This document shows, in pieces, positions 1-8,581 of a stretch of 64,000 bases of DNA. The stretch covers positions 248,001-312,000 of the forward strand of contig NZ_VFPA01000001.1 of assembly GCF_006716445.1 (NCBI RefSeq), written 5' to 3'. The first letter of the stretch is position 1. Each line of letters starts with the position of its first letter. A program made the translations under genes and the position numbers. The notes beneath the pieces were generated by a model. The model was not told the origin of the DNA. It made no database searches and saw only the letters and a list, made by a program, of their open reading frames with translations. The DNA comes from Pseudonocardia kunmingensis. GTDB lineage: Bacteria; Actinomycetota; Actinomycetes; Mycobacteriales; Pseudonocardiaceae.

Positions 1-260
1 TCGGCGAAGTTCGACGCGCCGCAGATGATGCCGCGCACCTTCTCGCCGACGTCGACCTGGCACCAGCGGATGGGCTTCTTCAGCCCCTCCAGGACCTCGA
101 ACTCCAGGACCCGGCCGACGACGACCGGGCCGGTGAGCGCCTCGGGCCGGTGGACGTCCTCGATCTCCAGCCCGACGCGGACGAACGCCTCGGCGGTCTC
201 GTCGGCCGGTGGGGTGGCCTCGCCGATGTGCTCGGCGAGCCAGGACAGCGGAACACGCAC
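1..260 (-). CDS. pheT: Phenylalanyl-tRNA synthetase beta subunit, N-terminal part (runs off the window)
   Basis: This is the beginning of the beta chain of the alpha2-beta2 phenylalanyl-tRNA synthetase, which charges tRNA-Phe in the cytoplasm. A GTG start at 260 gives VRVPLSWLAEHIG, the usual PheT opening, followed by a tRNA-binding (EMAP-like) segment with GRVLEFEVLEGLKKPIRWCQ and the conserved GIICGASNFA motif at the window edge. Only about 86 residues are present; the family is usually 800 residues or more. It follows pheS on the same strand after 22 bases, so the two are co-transcribed. The truncation is only the window boundary. Confidence 0.95.
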   Translation of the reverse strand, partial: MRVPLSWLAEHIGEATPPADETAEAFVRVGLEIEDVHRPEALTGPVVVGRVLEFEVLEGLKKPIRWCQVDVGEKVRGIICGASNFA

Positions 261-282
261 TCTCTCGCCCTCCCGGGCCGAC

Positions 283-1942
<1,660 letters not shown>

Positions 1943-1956
1943 CTCGTCCTCCCGGA

Positions 1957-2832
1957 TCAGCGGGCCGGCCGGGTGGCCGTCGCGTAGTAGCCGTGCGTGA
2001 CGAACCGGACGTGCCCGTCGTCGTGCACCCAGGGGGCGGCCGCAGCGGTGGCGGCCCCGCGGACCTGCTGGATCCGCTCCGCCGGCACGCCGGCCAGGTG
2101 CCGGCGCAGCGGCACGTTGAGCGCGAGCAGGAAGTCGAGCCACTCGTCGGGTGACCGGTGGTCGAGCGCGAGCGCGTAGGGCTCGATCCGGATCTCGGCG
2201 AGGCCGGCGCGCTCCGCCGCGGCGCACACGTACGAGGCGTCGGCGAGGCTGAAGATCCCGGGCTGGCCCGGGGCGGGCGGCGGCATCGGGGGCAGGCCGA
2301 GCGCGTCGAGGATCGCGTCGATCAGCCGCGGCATCGGCTGGTCGGCCGGCCGCCACGGGATCGCGGCGGCGAACCGCCCACCCGGTACGAGCACCCGGCA
2401 CACGCCGGCGAGCGCACGGTCGAGGTCCGGGAGGAGCATCAGCCCCAGTCGGCAGACCACCGCGTCGACGCTCGCGTCGGGCAGGTCGATCGCCTCGGCG
2501 TCCATCTCGTGCGTGTGGAGGTGGGAGAGCCCCGCGGCCGCCGCGCGCTCGGCGGCGTGGACGAGCATGCCGGGCGCGATGTCGGTGGCGATCACGGTGC
2601 CCGTCGGCCCGACCCGCTCGGCCGCGGCGAGGGCCGGGTCGCCGACACCGCAGGCCAGGTCCAGGACCCGGTCACCGGGGGCGATCCGGGCCAGTTCCAG
2701 GAGCCCGCTGGAGAGCGGCCCCCAGTGGCGCTCGATCAGGTCGTGCTTCGCGGCGAACTCGTGCGCCTGCTCGCTCCACCCGGCGCGCTGCTGCGCCTTG
2801 ACGACCTCGGGTGCCTGCGTCGTGGCGGTCAT
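1957..2832 (-). CDS. Class I SAM-dependent methyltransferase (UbiE/Methyltransf_11 type)
   Basis: This 291-residue protein is a small-molecule type methyltransferase. The SAM-binding motif I VLDLACGVGDPA is at about residues 58-69, followed by the acidic motif TVIATDIAPGML and the post-motif ASVDAVVCRLGLMLLPDLDRAL typical of the UbiE/COQ5 group. The substrate cannot be told from sequence. The ATG at 2832 has GGGAGG nine bases upstream. Another in-frame ATG 18 bases earlier would place that ribosome site inside the gene, so it was not used. It is transcribed divergently from the LuxR-type regulator at 2950, which may control it, and is followed by the small membrane protein. Confidence 0.88.
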   Translation of the reverse strand: MTATTQAPEVVKAQQRAGWSEQAHEFAAKHDLIERHWGPLSSGLLELARIAPGDRVLDLACGVGDPALAAAERVGPTGTVIATDIAPGMLVHAAERAAAAGLSHLHTHEMDAEAIDLPDASVDAVVCRLGLMLLPDLDRALAGVCRVLVPGGRFAAAIPWRPADQPMPRLIDAILDALGLPPMPPPAPGQPGIFSLADASYVCAAAERAGLAEIRIEPYALALDHRSPDEWLDFLLALNVPLRRHLAGVPAERIQQVRGAATAAAAPWVHDDGHVRFVTHGYYATATRPAR

Positions 2833-2897
2833 GGGGTGCCTCCCGGACATCGTCGATCTGGTCCGGCGCATCGTGGGCCTGGGCGCGGGGCCCCGGC

Positions 2898-2915
2898 ATG
2901 GGTGGATCCACCCAT
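2898..2915. promoter_or_regulatory. 18-bp perfect palindrome, candidate operator
   Basis: ATGGGTGGATCCACCCAT is a perfect palindrome in the 117-bp space between the divergent methyltransferase (start 2832) and LuxR-type regulator (start 2950). Its position suggests a binding site for the adjacent HTH regulator, controlling one or both genes. Symmetry and location are seen; regulator binding is inferred. Confidence 0.5.
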
Positions 2916-2949
2916 TCCCGCCCGGGTCCGAGGGGAGCACCATCAACGG

Positions 2950-4596
2950 GTGGACGAGGACGCCGCCGAGCTGCTGGCCGCAGGCACCCGCGCGCTGGGC
3001 GAGGGCGACTGGGCGGCCGCCCGCACGTGCTTCGAGCGGGCCAACCGACCCGGCTGCGCCGCCGAGGCGCTCGACGGGATCGCCCAGGCACGGTTCACGC
3101 AGGGCGACTACGCGGGCGCGATCGAGACCGCCGAGCGGGCGTTCCTCGCCTACCGCGCCCGGGGGCAGGACGTCCGCGCGGCGATGTGCGCCCGGTTCGT
3201 CGGCTACCTGTACGGCGTCGTGCACGGCAACCACGCGGCGGCCGGCGGGTGGATGGGCCGGGCGGTCCGCCTGATCGCGGCCGCGGGCGACTGCGTGGAG
3301 CGGGCCCGCATCGAGCTCACGCTTGCGGTCGTCACCGACGATCCGGCGGCGCGCGAACGCCACCTCGCGACCGCCGTCGAGATCGCGCAGCGGCACGGCG
3401 ACGTCGACATCGTCTTCGACGCCATGAGCCAGCGCGGTCTGCACCTCGTCGCGGCGGGCGAGGTCGAGGCCGGGATGGCGATGCTCGACGAGGCGCTCGC
3501 GGCGGTCGCCGCCGGCGAGGTGCGCGACGTCGTCTCGGTCGGCGCCATGTACTGCAAGATGCTGCATGCCTGCGAGCTGACCTGCGACGTCCGCCGCGCG
3601 GAGGACTGGCTCGCGCTCGCCGACCGCTTCGTCCGGCGGACCGGCCGGATCCCGATCAGCGCGATCTGCCGCACCCACTACGGCGGGGTGTTGACCGCCG
3701 CCGGTCGTTGGGTCGACGCCGAGCACGAGCTGCTCACCTCACTGGAGCTGTACGACCGCAGCTTCCGCGCGCTGCGGACGTCGGCCGTCGTCCGGCTGGC
3801 GCTGCTACGGGTGCGCCAGGGGCGGTTGGCGGAGACGGCCGAGCTGCTCGCCGACGCCGAGCACGACGGCTACGCCGTCCGGCCACAGGTCGAGCTGCAC
3901 CTCGCGCGGGGGGAGGGCGAGCTCGCCGCCGCCCGGATCGGGCGGTTCCTGCGCGAGCACGGCGAGTCGGAGCTGACCGCTCCCGTGCTGCTCCTGCTCG
4001 TCCACGCCCACCTCGGCCGCGGCGACCCGGAAGCGGCGGCCGCGGCCGCGGGCCGGCTGCACGACCTGGCCGCCGACCGGCCCGCGGGACTGCTCGCCGC
4101 GCTCGCCGAGAACGCGGCGGGCCTCGTCGCGGCGGACGGGGACCCGATCGGGCACCTGGAGCGCGCGCTGGCGGCGTTCGGCCGGCTGGGGCTGCCGCTG
4201 GAGGAGGCCCGCGTCCGGCTGGTCCTCGCCGCACGGCTGGCCGCCGGGCAACCGGCGCTGGCGCTGGCCGAGGCGCGCGCGGCCCTGGCGCGGTTCCAGT
4301 CCCTGGACGCGTCCCGCGACGCCGACGCCGCGACGAGCCTGCTGCGCAGGCTCGGGGTGCGCGGACACAGCGGGCCCCGCGGCGACGGCCGGCTCACCGC
4401 CCGCGAGCAGGAGGTCCTGGAGCTGCTCGGGCACGGCCTGTCCAACGGCGACATCGCCGCCCGGCTGTTCGTCAGCAGGCGGACGGTGGAGCACCACGTC
4501 TCGAACATCCTGGCCAAGCTCGGGCTGGGCACGCGGGCCGAGGCGGCGGCCCACGTCGCCCGGCGACCGCCGGCACCCGGGGTCCTCCCCCGGTAG
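2950..4596 (+). CDS. LuxR-family transcriptional regulator with TPR-like body
   Basis: This 548-residue protein has about 470 residues of Ala-rich helical repeats resembling tetratricopeptide units, for example GDWAAARTCFERAN, GDYAGAIETAERAF and GDPEAAAAAAGRLH. A C-terminal LuxR/GerE helix-turn-helix follows at about residues 482-537 (LTAREQEVLELLGHGLSNGD, then FVSRRTVEHHVSNILAKLGL). No NTPase P-loop or receiver domain is seen, so it is not a MalT/LAL or NarL type. The GTG at 2950 was chosen because helical sequence begins there and an AGGGGAG site lies upstream. The perfect palindrome at 2898-2915 sits just upstream. The signal it senses is unknown. Confidence 0.85.
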   Translation: MDEDAAELLAAGTRALGEGDWAAARTCFERANRPGCAAEALDGIAQARFTQGDYAGAIETAERAFLAYRARGQDVRAAMCARFVGYLYGVVHGNHAAAGGWMGRAVRLIAAAGDCVERARIELTLAVVTDDPAARERHLATAVEIAQRHGDVDIVFDAMSQRGLHLVAAGEVEAGMAMLDEALAAVAAGEVRDVVSVGAMYCKMLHACELTCDVRRAEDWLALADRFVRRTGRIPISAICRTHYGGVLTAAGRWVDAEHELLTSLELYDRSFRALRTSAVVRLALLRVRQGRLAETAELLADAEHDGYAVRPQVELHLARGEGELAAARIGRFLREHGESELTAPVLLLLVHAHLGRGDPEAAAAAAGRLHDLAADRPAGLLAALAENAAGLVAADGDPIGHLERALAAFGRLGLPLEEARVRLVLAARLAAGQPALALAEARAALARFQSLDASRDADAATSLLRRLGVRGHSGPRGDGRLTAREQEVLELLGHGLSNGDIAARLFVSRRTVEHHVSNILAKLGLGTRAEAAAHVARRPPAPGVLPR

Positions 4597-4601
4597 CGGG
4601 T

Positions 4602-5438
4602 TCAGGCCTCGCCGCTCCACCGCCGGGCGGCGGCGCTCGCGTACAGGCACACCGCGGCCGCCGTCGCGAGGTTGAGGCTCTCGGCCCGCCCGTGGATGGG
4701 CACGCGCACCCGGTGGTCGGCGCGTGCGGCGAGGTCGGCCTGCACCCCGTGCGCCTCGCCCCCGAAGATCCACGCGACGGGTGCGGCGAGCACCGGGCGG
4801 GCGGCGGGTTCGTGCAGGTCCAGCTCGCCGCGCGCGTCGGCGGCGACCAGGGTGAGCCCGGCGCCGCGGCAGGCGTCCAGCACCGCGGCGGCGTCCCGGT
4901 CGCGCGCCAGCGGCAGGTGGAAGACGCTGCCGGTGGAGGCGCGCACCGCCTTCCCGTTGTGCGGGTCGACGGTGTCACCGGCCAGCAGCACGGCGTCGGC
5001 GCCCGCGGCGTCGGCCACCCGGATCACGGTGCCGGCGTTGCCCGGGTCGGCGATGCCCGCGCACACGGCGACGAGCGCGGGCCGCTCCCCCAGCGCAGCG
5101 GCCACCGCGACGTCGAGCAGGTCGCACACCGCGACCAGGCCCTGCGGGGTGACGGTGTCGGACAGCGAGGCCGCGGCCCGGTCGGTGACCGGGACGACGC
5201 GCGCTCCGGCGTCCCGAGCCGCGGCGACCAGGTCGGGGTGGCGGTCGGCCGCGGCGTCGGTGACGAAGAGCTCGTGGACGCGGGCGTGGCGCAGCGCCTC
5301 GCGGACGGCCTGCGCCCCTTCCACGAGGAACCGCCCGGCCCGATCGCGGCCCGTGCGCCGCAGCAGCTTGCGGGCTGCGACGACGCGGGGCGTGCGTTCG
5401 GTGCCGGGCGGTTCGGCCTGCGCGGCGTGACCGCTCAG
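4602..5438 (-). CDS. TrmH/SpoU-family RNA 2'-O-methyltransferase, probable CTG start
   Basis: This 278-residue SPOUT enzyme probably methylates 23S rRNA ribose, as expected for the gene next to rplT. An N-terminal substrate-binding domain ([20 protein letters not shown]) precedes the SpoU knot with its three motifs: [31 protein letters not shown] and [20 protein letters not shown]. No ATG, GTG or TTG exists at a sensible place. The next GTG lies within the conserved FLVEG segment, and the nearest upstream ATG would create a long out-of-family extension inside rplT. A CTG at 5438 overlaps the rplT stop as CTGA and has GGGAG six bases upstream, so it is proposed as the start. Confidence 0.85.
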   Translation of the reverse strand: MSGHAAQAEPPGTERTPRVVAARKLLRRTGRDRAGRFLVEGAQAVREALRHARVHELFVTDAAADRHPDLVAAARDAGARVVPVTDRAAASLSDTVTPQGLVAVCDLLDVAVAAALGERPALVAVCAGIADPGNAGTVIRVADAAGADAVLLAGDTVDPHNGKAVRASTGSVFHLPLARDRDAAAVLDACRGAGLTLVAADARGELDLHEPAARPVLAAPVAWIFGGEAHGVQADLAARADHRVRVPIHGRAESLNLATAAAVCLYASAAARRWSGEA

Positions 5439-5812
5439 GCGGCGCTCCCGTTCTGGGCGGGCACGTTGGCGCGGGAGAGCTCGACGAGCGCGGTGAACGC
5501 GGCCGGGTCGCTGATGGCGATCTCCGACAGGTTCTTGCGGTCGACCTCGACACCCGCGGCCTTGAGGCCCTGGATGAAGCGGTTGTATGTCATGCCGTTG
5601 GCGCGGGCGGCGGCATTGATGCGGGTGATCCACAGCTGCCGGAAGTCGCCCTTCTTGGCGCGCCGGTCGCGGTAGGCGTAGTTCAGCGAGTGGAGCATCT
5701 GCTCCTTCGCCTTGCGGTACAGGCGCGACCGCTGCCCGCGGTAGCCGCTGGCCAGCTCGAGGGTGGTGCGACGCTTCTTCTGAGCGTTGACCGCGCGCTT
5801 CACGCGTGCCAT
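5435..5812 (-). CDS. rplT: 50S ribosomal protein L20
   Basis: L20 binds 23S rRNA early in large-subunit assembly and in some bacteria represses its own operon. The 125-residue sequence begins [15 protein letters not shown] and contains the conserved [20 protein letters not shown] and [20 protein letters not shown] blocks. It is third in the infC-rpmI-rplT operon, 50 bases after rpmI, and its stop overlaps the proposed CTG start of the RNA methyltransferase gene. The C-terminal Ala/Asn tail is slightly longer than in E. coli, as is common in actinobacteria. Confidence 0.98.
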   Translation of the reverse strand: MARVKRAVNAQKKRRTTLELASGYRGQRSRLYRKAKEQMLHSLNYAYRDRRAKKGDFRQLWITRINAAARANGMTYNRFIQGLKAAGVEVDRKNLSEIAISDPAAFTALVELSRANVPAQNGSAA

Positions 5813-5862
5813 GAGGGTGTGTCCTTACGTCGATCGGTCAGCGGGAGGGGGCCGAGCTCAGC

Positions 5863-6057
5863 TCAGCGGCCGAGCATCTTCTTGACGCGCTTGACGTCGG
5901 CCTTGTTCACGGGCACGACGCCGGAGAGGTCACGCGTCTCCTTGCTCGACTTGACCTCGAGGCGGTGCCGCAGGCCGGCCTGCTGGCGCAGCAGCTTGCC
6001 ACGGCCGGTGATCTTGACCCGCTTGGCGATCCCGCTGTGCGTCTTGTTCTTGGGCAT
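5863..6057 (-). CDS. rpmI: 50S ribosomal protein L35
   Basis: L35 is a small basic protein of the large ribosomal subunit. The 64-residue sequence MPKNKTHSGIAKRVKITGRG to KKMLGR matches the family along its full length. The ATG at 6057 lies 74 bases downstream of the infC stop, in the standard infC-rpmI-rplT order. Its production is likely controlled through the infC leader, as in other bacteria. Confidence 0.98.
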   Translation of the reverse strand: MPKNKTHSGIAKRVKITGRGKLLRQQAGLRHRLEVKSSKETRDLSGVVPVNKADVKRVKKMLGR

Positions 6058-6131
6058 GACTGTTCCGTTCACCGGTGACGCCCCGGCGGCCCGGGGCGTC
6101 GAGTTTGGTCGTTCTGGCCGTTCCCTGGGCC

Positions 6132-6692
6132 TCAGCCCTGCTGGGCCTCCGCCGGGGCGGCGGCAGCCTTGCGGGTCGGCGGCTTCTTGTTCGGAGCGAT
6201 CACCATCGTCATGTTGCGGCCGTCCTGCTTGGGAGCCGCCTCGACCGTACCGAGGTCGCTGATGTCCTCGGCCAGCCGCTGCAGCAGCCGGAAGCCCAGC
6301 TCGGGGCGCGACTGCTCGCGGCCACGGAACATGATCGTGACCTTGACCTTGTTGCCGCCTTCGAGGAAGCGGCGGACGTGCCCGCGCTTCGTCTCGTAGT
6401 CGTGCTTGTCGATCTTCGGTCGGAGCTTCTGCTCCTTGATCGTGGTGAGCTGCTGGTTGCGGCGGGACTCCCGGGCCTTCTGCGCGCTCTCGTACTTGAA
6501 CTTGCCGTAGTCCATGAGCTTGCAGACCGGCGGGCGAGCCTGAGCCGCGACCTCGACGAGGTCGAGCTCGGCCTCCTGCGCGAGCCGCAGGGCGTCCTCG
6601 ATGCGCACGATGCCGACCTGTTCCCCGTTGGGTCCGACCAGTCGGACCTCGGGAACGCGGATGCGGTCGTTGATGCGCGTCTCTGTGCTGAT
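6132..6692 (-). CDS. infC: Translation initiation factor IF-3, non-canonical ATC start
   Basis: IF-3 prevents premature joining of ribosomal subunits and checks start-codon pairing. The 186-residue protein begins [20 protein letters not shown], the conserved family N-terminus, and has the linker and C-domain ([45 protein letters not shown]). The codon at that point is ATC at 6690-6692, with GGAG exactly five bases upstream. The only in-frame ATG/GTG/TTG is far upstream in the leader and would add about 50 residues of unrelated sequence. An ATC (AUC) start mirrors the AUU start of E. coli infC, which allows IF-3 to limit its own synthesis. Confidence 0.95.
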   Translation of the reverse strand: MSTETRINDRIRVPEVRLVGPNGEQVGIVRIEDALRLAQEAELDLVEVAAQARPPVCKLMDYGKFKYESAQKARESRRNQQLTTIKEQKLRPKIDKHDYETKRGHVRRFLEGGNKVKVTIMFRGREQSRPELGFRLLQRLAEDISDLGTVEAAPKQDGRNMTMVIAPNKKPPTRKAAAAPAEAQQG

Positions 6693-6751
6693 GGGGTCTC
6701 CTCGTATCGACGTCGTCCGGCGCGACGGAGCGAAGACCCGACACGGTCGAA

Positions 6752-6776
6752 GCCGATGAGCCTGCAGCTCATCGGC
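6752..6776 (-). promoter_or_regulatory. Strong hairpin in the infC leader
   Basis: GCCGATGAGC (6752-6761) and GCTCATCGGC (6767-6776) form a perfect 10-bp stem with a 5-base loop in the 5' untranslated region of infC, 60 bases before the ATC start. Leaders of infC-rpmI-rplT operons in other phyla carry attenuation or L20-binding structures, so a regulatory role is plausible. There is no following U-tract in either orientation, so simple intrinsic termination is unlikely. Confidence 0.6.
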
Positions 6777-6947
6777 GGACCGGGACCCGGACACCTGAGG
6801 TGGCGGGTGGGAGCGGGGCTCCGCTTGTACGCCCTGACACACGTGTCAACGCGAGACAGGGTGGTCGCATTCCGAAGGGTAACAGGTCTCGCGAACGCCC
6901 GCCGCACCACGGCAGCCACAGAAGCGGACGCGCCCCGGACTCCCCCA

Positions 6948-6967
6948 TGGTGCCATCCGTGGCACCA
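6948..6967. promoter_or_regulatory. Candidate operator: inverted TGGTGCCA half-sites
   Basis: TGGTGCCA (6948-6955) and TGGCACCA (6960-6967) form a perfect 8-bp inverted repeat around TCCG. The same half-site recurs twice directly in front of the RHH-type gene at 7078-7096. Recurrence in one promoter region supports a specific protein-binding site, most simply for the neighbouring ribbon-helix-helix regulator. Confidence 0.6.
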
Positions 6968-7077
6968 CCTCGCCCCGGCCGACGCCGGCCCCACTCGCAC
7001 GTTGGAGCCCTACTGCTGCTACTTGCCACCCTGAAGAGCACTACGGCTCCATGGTGCGAGGAGGGCGGCGCTTGACG

Positions 7078-7096
7078 TGGTGCCATTGTGGTGCCA
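7078..7096. promoter_or_regulatory. Candidate operator: two direct TGGTGCCA half-sites
   Basis: TGGTGCCA occurs at 7078-7085 and 7089-7096 (11-bp period, about one helical turn), just after TTGACG (7072-7077), a possible -35 box, and just before the start of the regulator gene. A repressor bound here would cover the promoter and start site. This suggests autoregulation together with the inverted pair at 6948-6967. Confidence 0.6.
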
Positions 7097-7107
7097 CGAT
7101 GGCTCAC

Positions 7108-7644
7108 ATGGACCTGACGCCACACGTGGAGCGGCTGCGCTACGAGCTCGGGGTCGCCGCTGATGCCGGCGGGGAGGACGCACGGGCGCTCGCCGAGCGG
7201 CTGACCGCCCCGCTGGAGTCCGCCGCGCGGCTGGTGCTGCTGGACGCGCTGTCCGAGGCTGCCGACGAGATCACCCGCGACCTGGCGCCCGGGTCCGTCG
7301 AGATGCGGCTGCGCGGGCGCGAGCCCGGCTTCGCCGTCACGCCGCCGCCGGCCGACGAACCCGCCCCCACCGACCACGACGCCGCCGACGCCCCCGGGGG
7401 TGGCGCCGGCGGCGTCGCGCCACCTGACGTCGACGACGGTCCGATGACCCGGATCAACCTGCGGCTGCCCGACACTCTCAAGGCCCGGGTCGAGGAGGCC
7501 GCGGGCCGCGAGCGGCTGTCGGTGAACGCCTGGCTGGTGCGCGCAGCCGCGGCGGCGCTCACGCCCGGTCACGGTGACGCCGCTCGGCCCCCCGCACGCC
7601 GCCCACCGCGTGGCGGCCAGAGCCTCACCGGCTGGGTCCGCTAG
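7108..7644 (+). CDS. Ribbon-helix-helix (HicB/Arc-like) regulatory protein
   Basis: This 178-residue protein has an N-terminal helical region (MDLTPHVERLRYELGVAADA and PLESAARLVLLDALSEAADE), a Pro/Asp-rich linker, and a C-terminal ribbon-helix-helix segment (TRINLRLPDTLKARVEEAAG then LSVNAWLVRAAAAAL, about residues 113-150). Such proteins are often annotated as HicB-family antitoxins, but no toxin gene is adjacent; a DUF4097 gene and an exporter follow instead. It is therefore more likely the operon repressor. ATG codons at 7099 and 7108 are both possible; neither has a clear ribosome site, and 7108 gives the more typical N-terminus. Confidence 0.75.
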   Translation: MDLTPHVERLRYELGVAADAGGEDARALAERLTAPLESAARLVLLDALSEAADEITRDLAPGSVEMRLRGREPGFAVTPPPADEPAPTDHDAADAPGGGAGGVAPPDVDDGPMTRINLRLPDTLKARVEEAAGRERLSVNAWLVRAAAAALTPGHGDAARPPARRPPRGGQSLTGWVR

Positions 7645-7709
7645 CCGACCCGCCGCTCTCCGGCCACTCCGGCCCGACATCCACCACTCCGACGAAGGAG
7701 AGCTTCGCC

Positions 7710-8570
7710 ATGCCCACATTCGCCACCCCGGAACCGATCACGCTCACGCTCACGCTCACGCTCGCCGACATCCGGCTGCGGGCGAGCGAGCGCGCCGACA
7801 CCGTCCTCACGATCGGGCCGCGCGATCCGTCCAGCGCCAAGGACGTCGAGCTCGCGGAGCGGACCCGCGTCGACTTCGCCGACGGCCACCTGGAGATCCA
7901 CGCTCCGCAGCCGTGGCGCGTGCTCGGCCCGTCCCGGAACGCCGGAGCGCTCGACATCGAGATCGACCTGCCCGCGGGCTCCACCGTGGAGGGCGAGGCG
8001 TGGATCGCCGACCTGCACAGCACGGGCGAGCTGGGGCGCTGCCGGTTCGCCACCTCGATGGGCGACCTCACGGTCGACCGCACCGGCCCCGCGACGCTGA
8101 CCACGAACGGCCGGGTGACCGCGCGGCGGATCGGCGGGACCGCCGAGATCAAGTCCGCCGGCGTCGTGCGCATCGACGAGATCGCCGGCATGACGACGGT
8201 CAAGAACCTGAACGGCACCACGCAGGTCGGCCGGGTCGAGGGCGACCTCACCTGCCGGTCCGCGAACGGTGACATCGCCATCGACACGGCGCTCGCCGCC
8301 GTGACGGCCACGACCTCCAACGGCGGCATCCGCATCGACGAGATCGTCCGCGGTGACATCACCCTCAAGACCGCCAACGGTCACATCGAGATCGGCATCC
8401 GCCCCGGAACGGCGGCGCGGCTGGACGCGCAGACGAAGTTCGGCCGGGTCCGGAACTCCCTCGGCACGGCCGACGGACCCGGCGAATCCGACGAGGTCGC
8501 CACCGTCAGCACCCGCACCTCCCACGGCGACATCGTCATCCGGCGCCCCGAGCCCCGCACCACCCGATGA
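7710..8570 (+). CDS. DUF4097-family beta-repeat protein
   Basis: This 286-residue protein is built of short beta-strand repeats of the DUF4097 (putative adhesin-like, right-handed beta-helix) type. Successive strands run through TSMGDLTVDRTGPATLTTNG, GGTAEIKSAGVVRIDEIAG, SANGDIAIDTALAAVTATTS and TANGHIEIGI. No signal peptide or membrane helix is seen, so it is probably cytoplasmic. The start ATG at 7710 has GAAGGAG upstream. It lies 65 bases after the RHH gene and 11 bases before the ABC ATPase gene, and this grouping recurs in actinobacteria. The early codons contain ACGCTC repeated four times (7740-7763), encoding Thr-Leu repeats. Molecular role unknown. Confidence 0.8.
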   Translation: MPTFATPEPITLTLTLTLADIRLRASERADTVLTIGPRDPSSAKDVELAERTRVDFADGHLEIHAPQPWRVLGPSRNAGALDIEIDLPAGSTVEGEAWIADLHSTGELGRCRFATSMGDLTVDRTGPATLTTNGRVTARRIGGTAEIKSAGVVRIDEIAGMTTVKNLNGTTQVGRVEGDLTCRSANGDIAIDTALAAVTATTSNGGIRIDEIVRGDITLKTANGHIEIGIRPGTAARLDAQTKFGRVRNSLGTADGPGESDEVATVSTRTSHGDIVIRRPEPRTTR

Positions 8571-8581
8571 GGAGCCCCGGC

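Larger units (their letters stand above)
6693..7107. other. Divergent intergenic region between infC and the RHH-type regulator
   Basis: This 415-bp space has no convincing gene. It holds the infC leader hairpin (6752-6776) and a 14-bp dyad TGACAC-AC-GTGTCA at 6835-6848 overlapping a minus-strand TTGACA that could be the infC -35 box, although no well-spaced -10 box is clear. It also holds the TGGTGCCA sites at 6948-6967 and 7078-7096. Confidence 0.6.

Noticed and set aside
2158..2949. An extended N-terminus for the LuxR regulator overlapping the methyltransferase gene
   Set aside because: The extension is antisense to a clear methyltransferase and has no similarity pattern; GTG 2950 marks the start of the helical body.
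6075..7034. A 319-codon plus-strand frame opposite infC
   Set aside because: It is antisense to infC and to the shared leader region and has no domain or ribosome site.
7108..7644. HicB antitoxin of a toxin-antitoxin pair
   Set aside because: No HicA-like or other small toxin gene lies next to it; the neighbours are a DUF4097 protein and an exporter.
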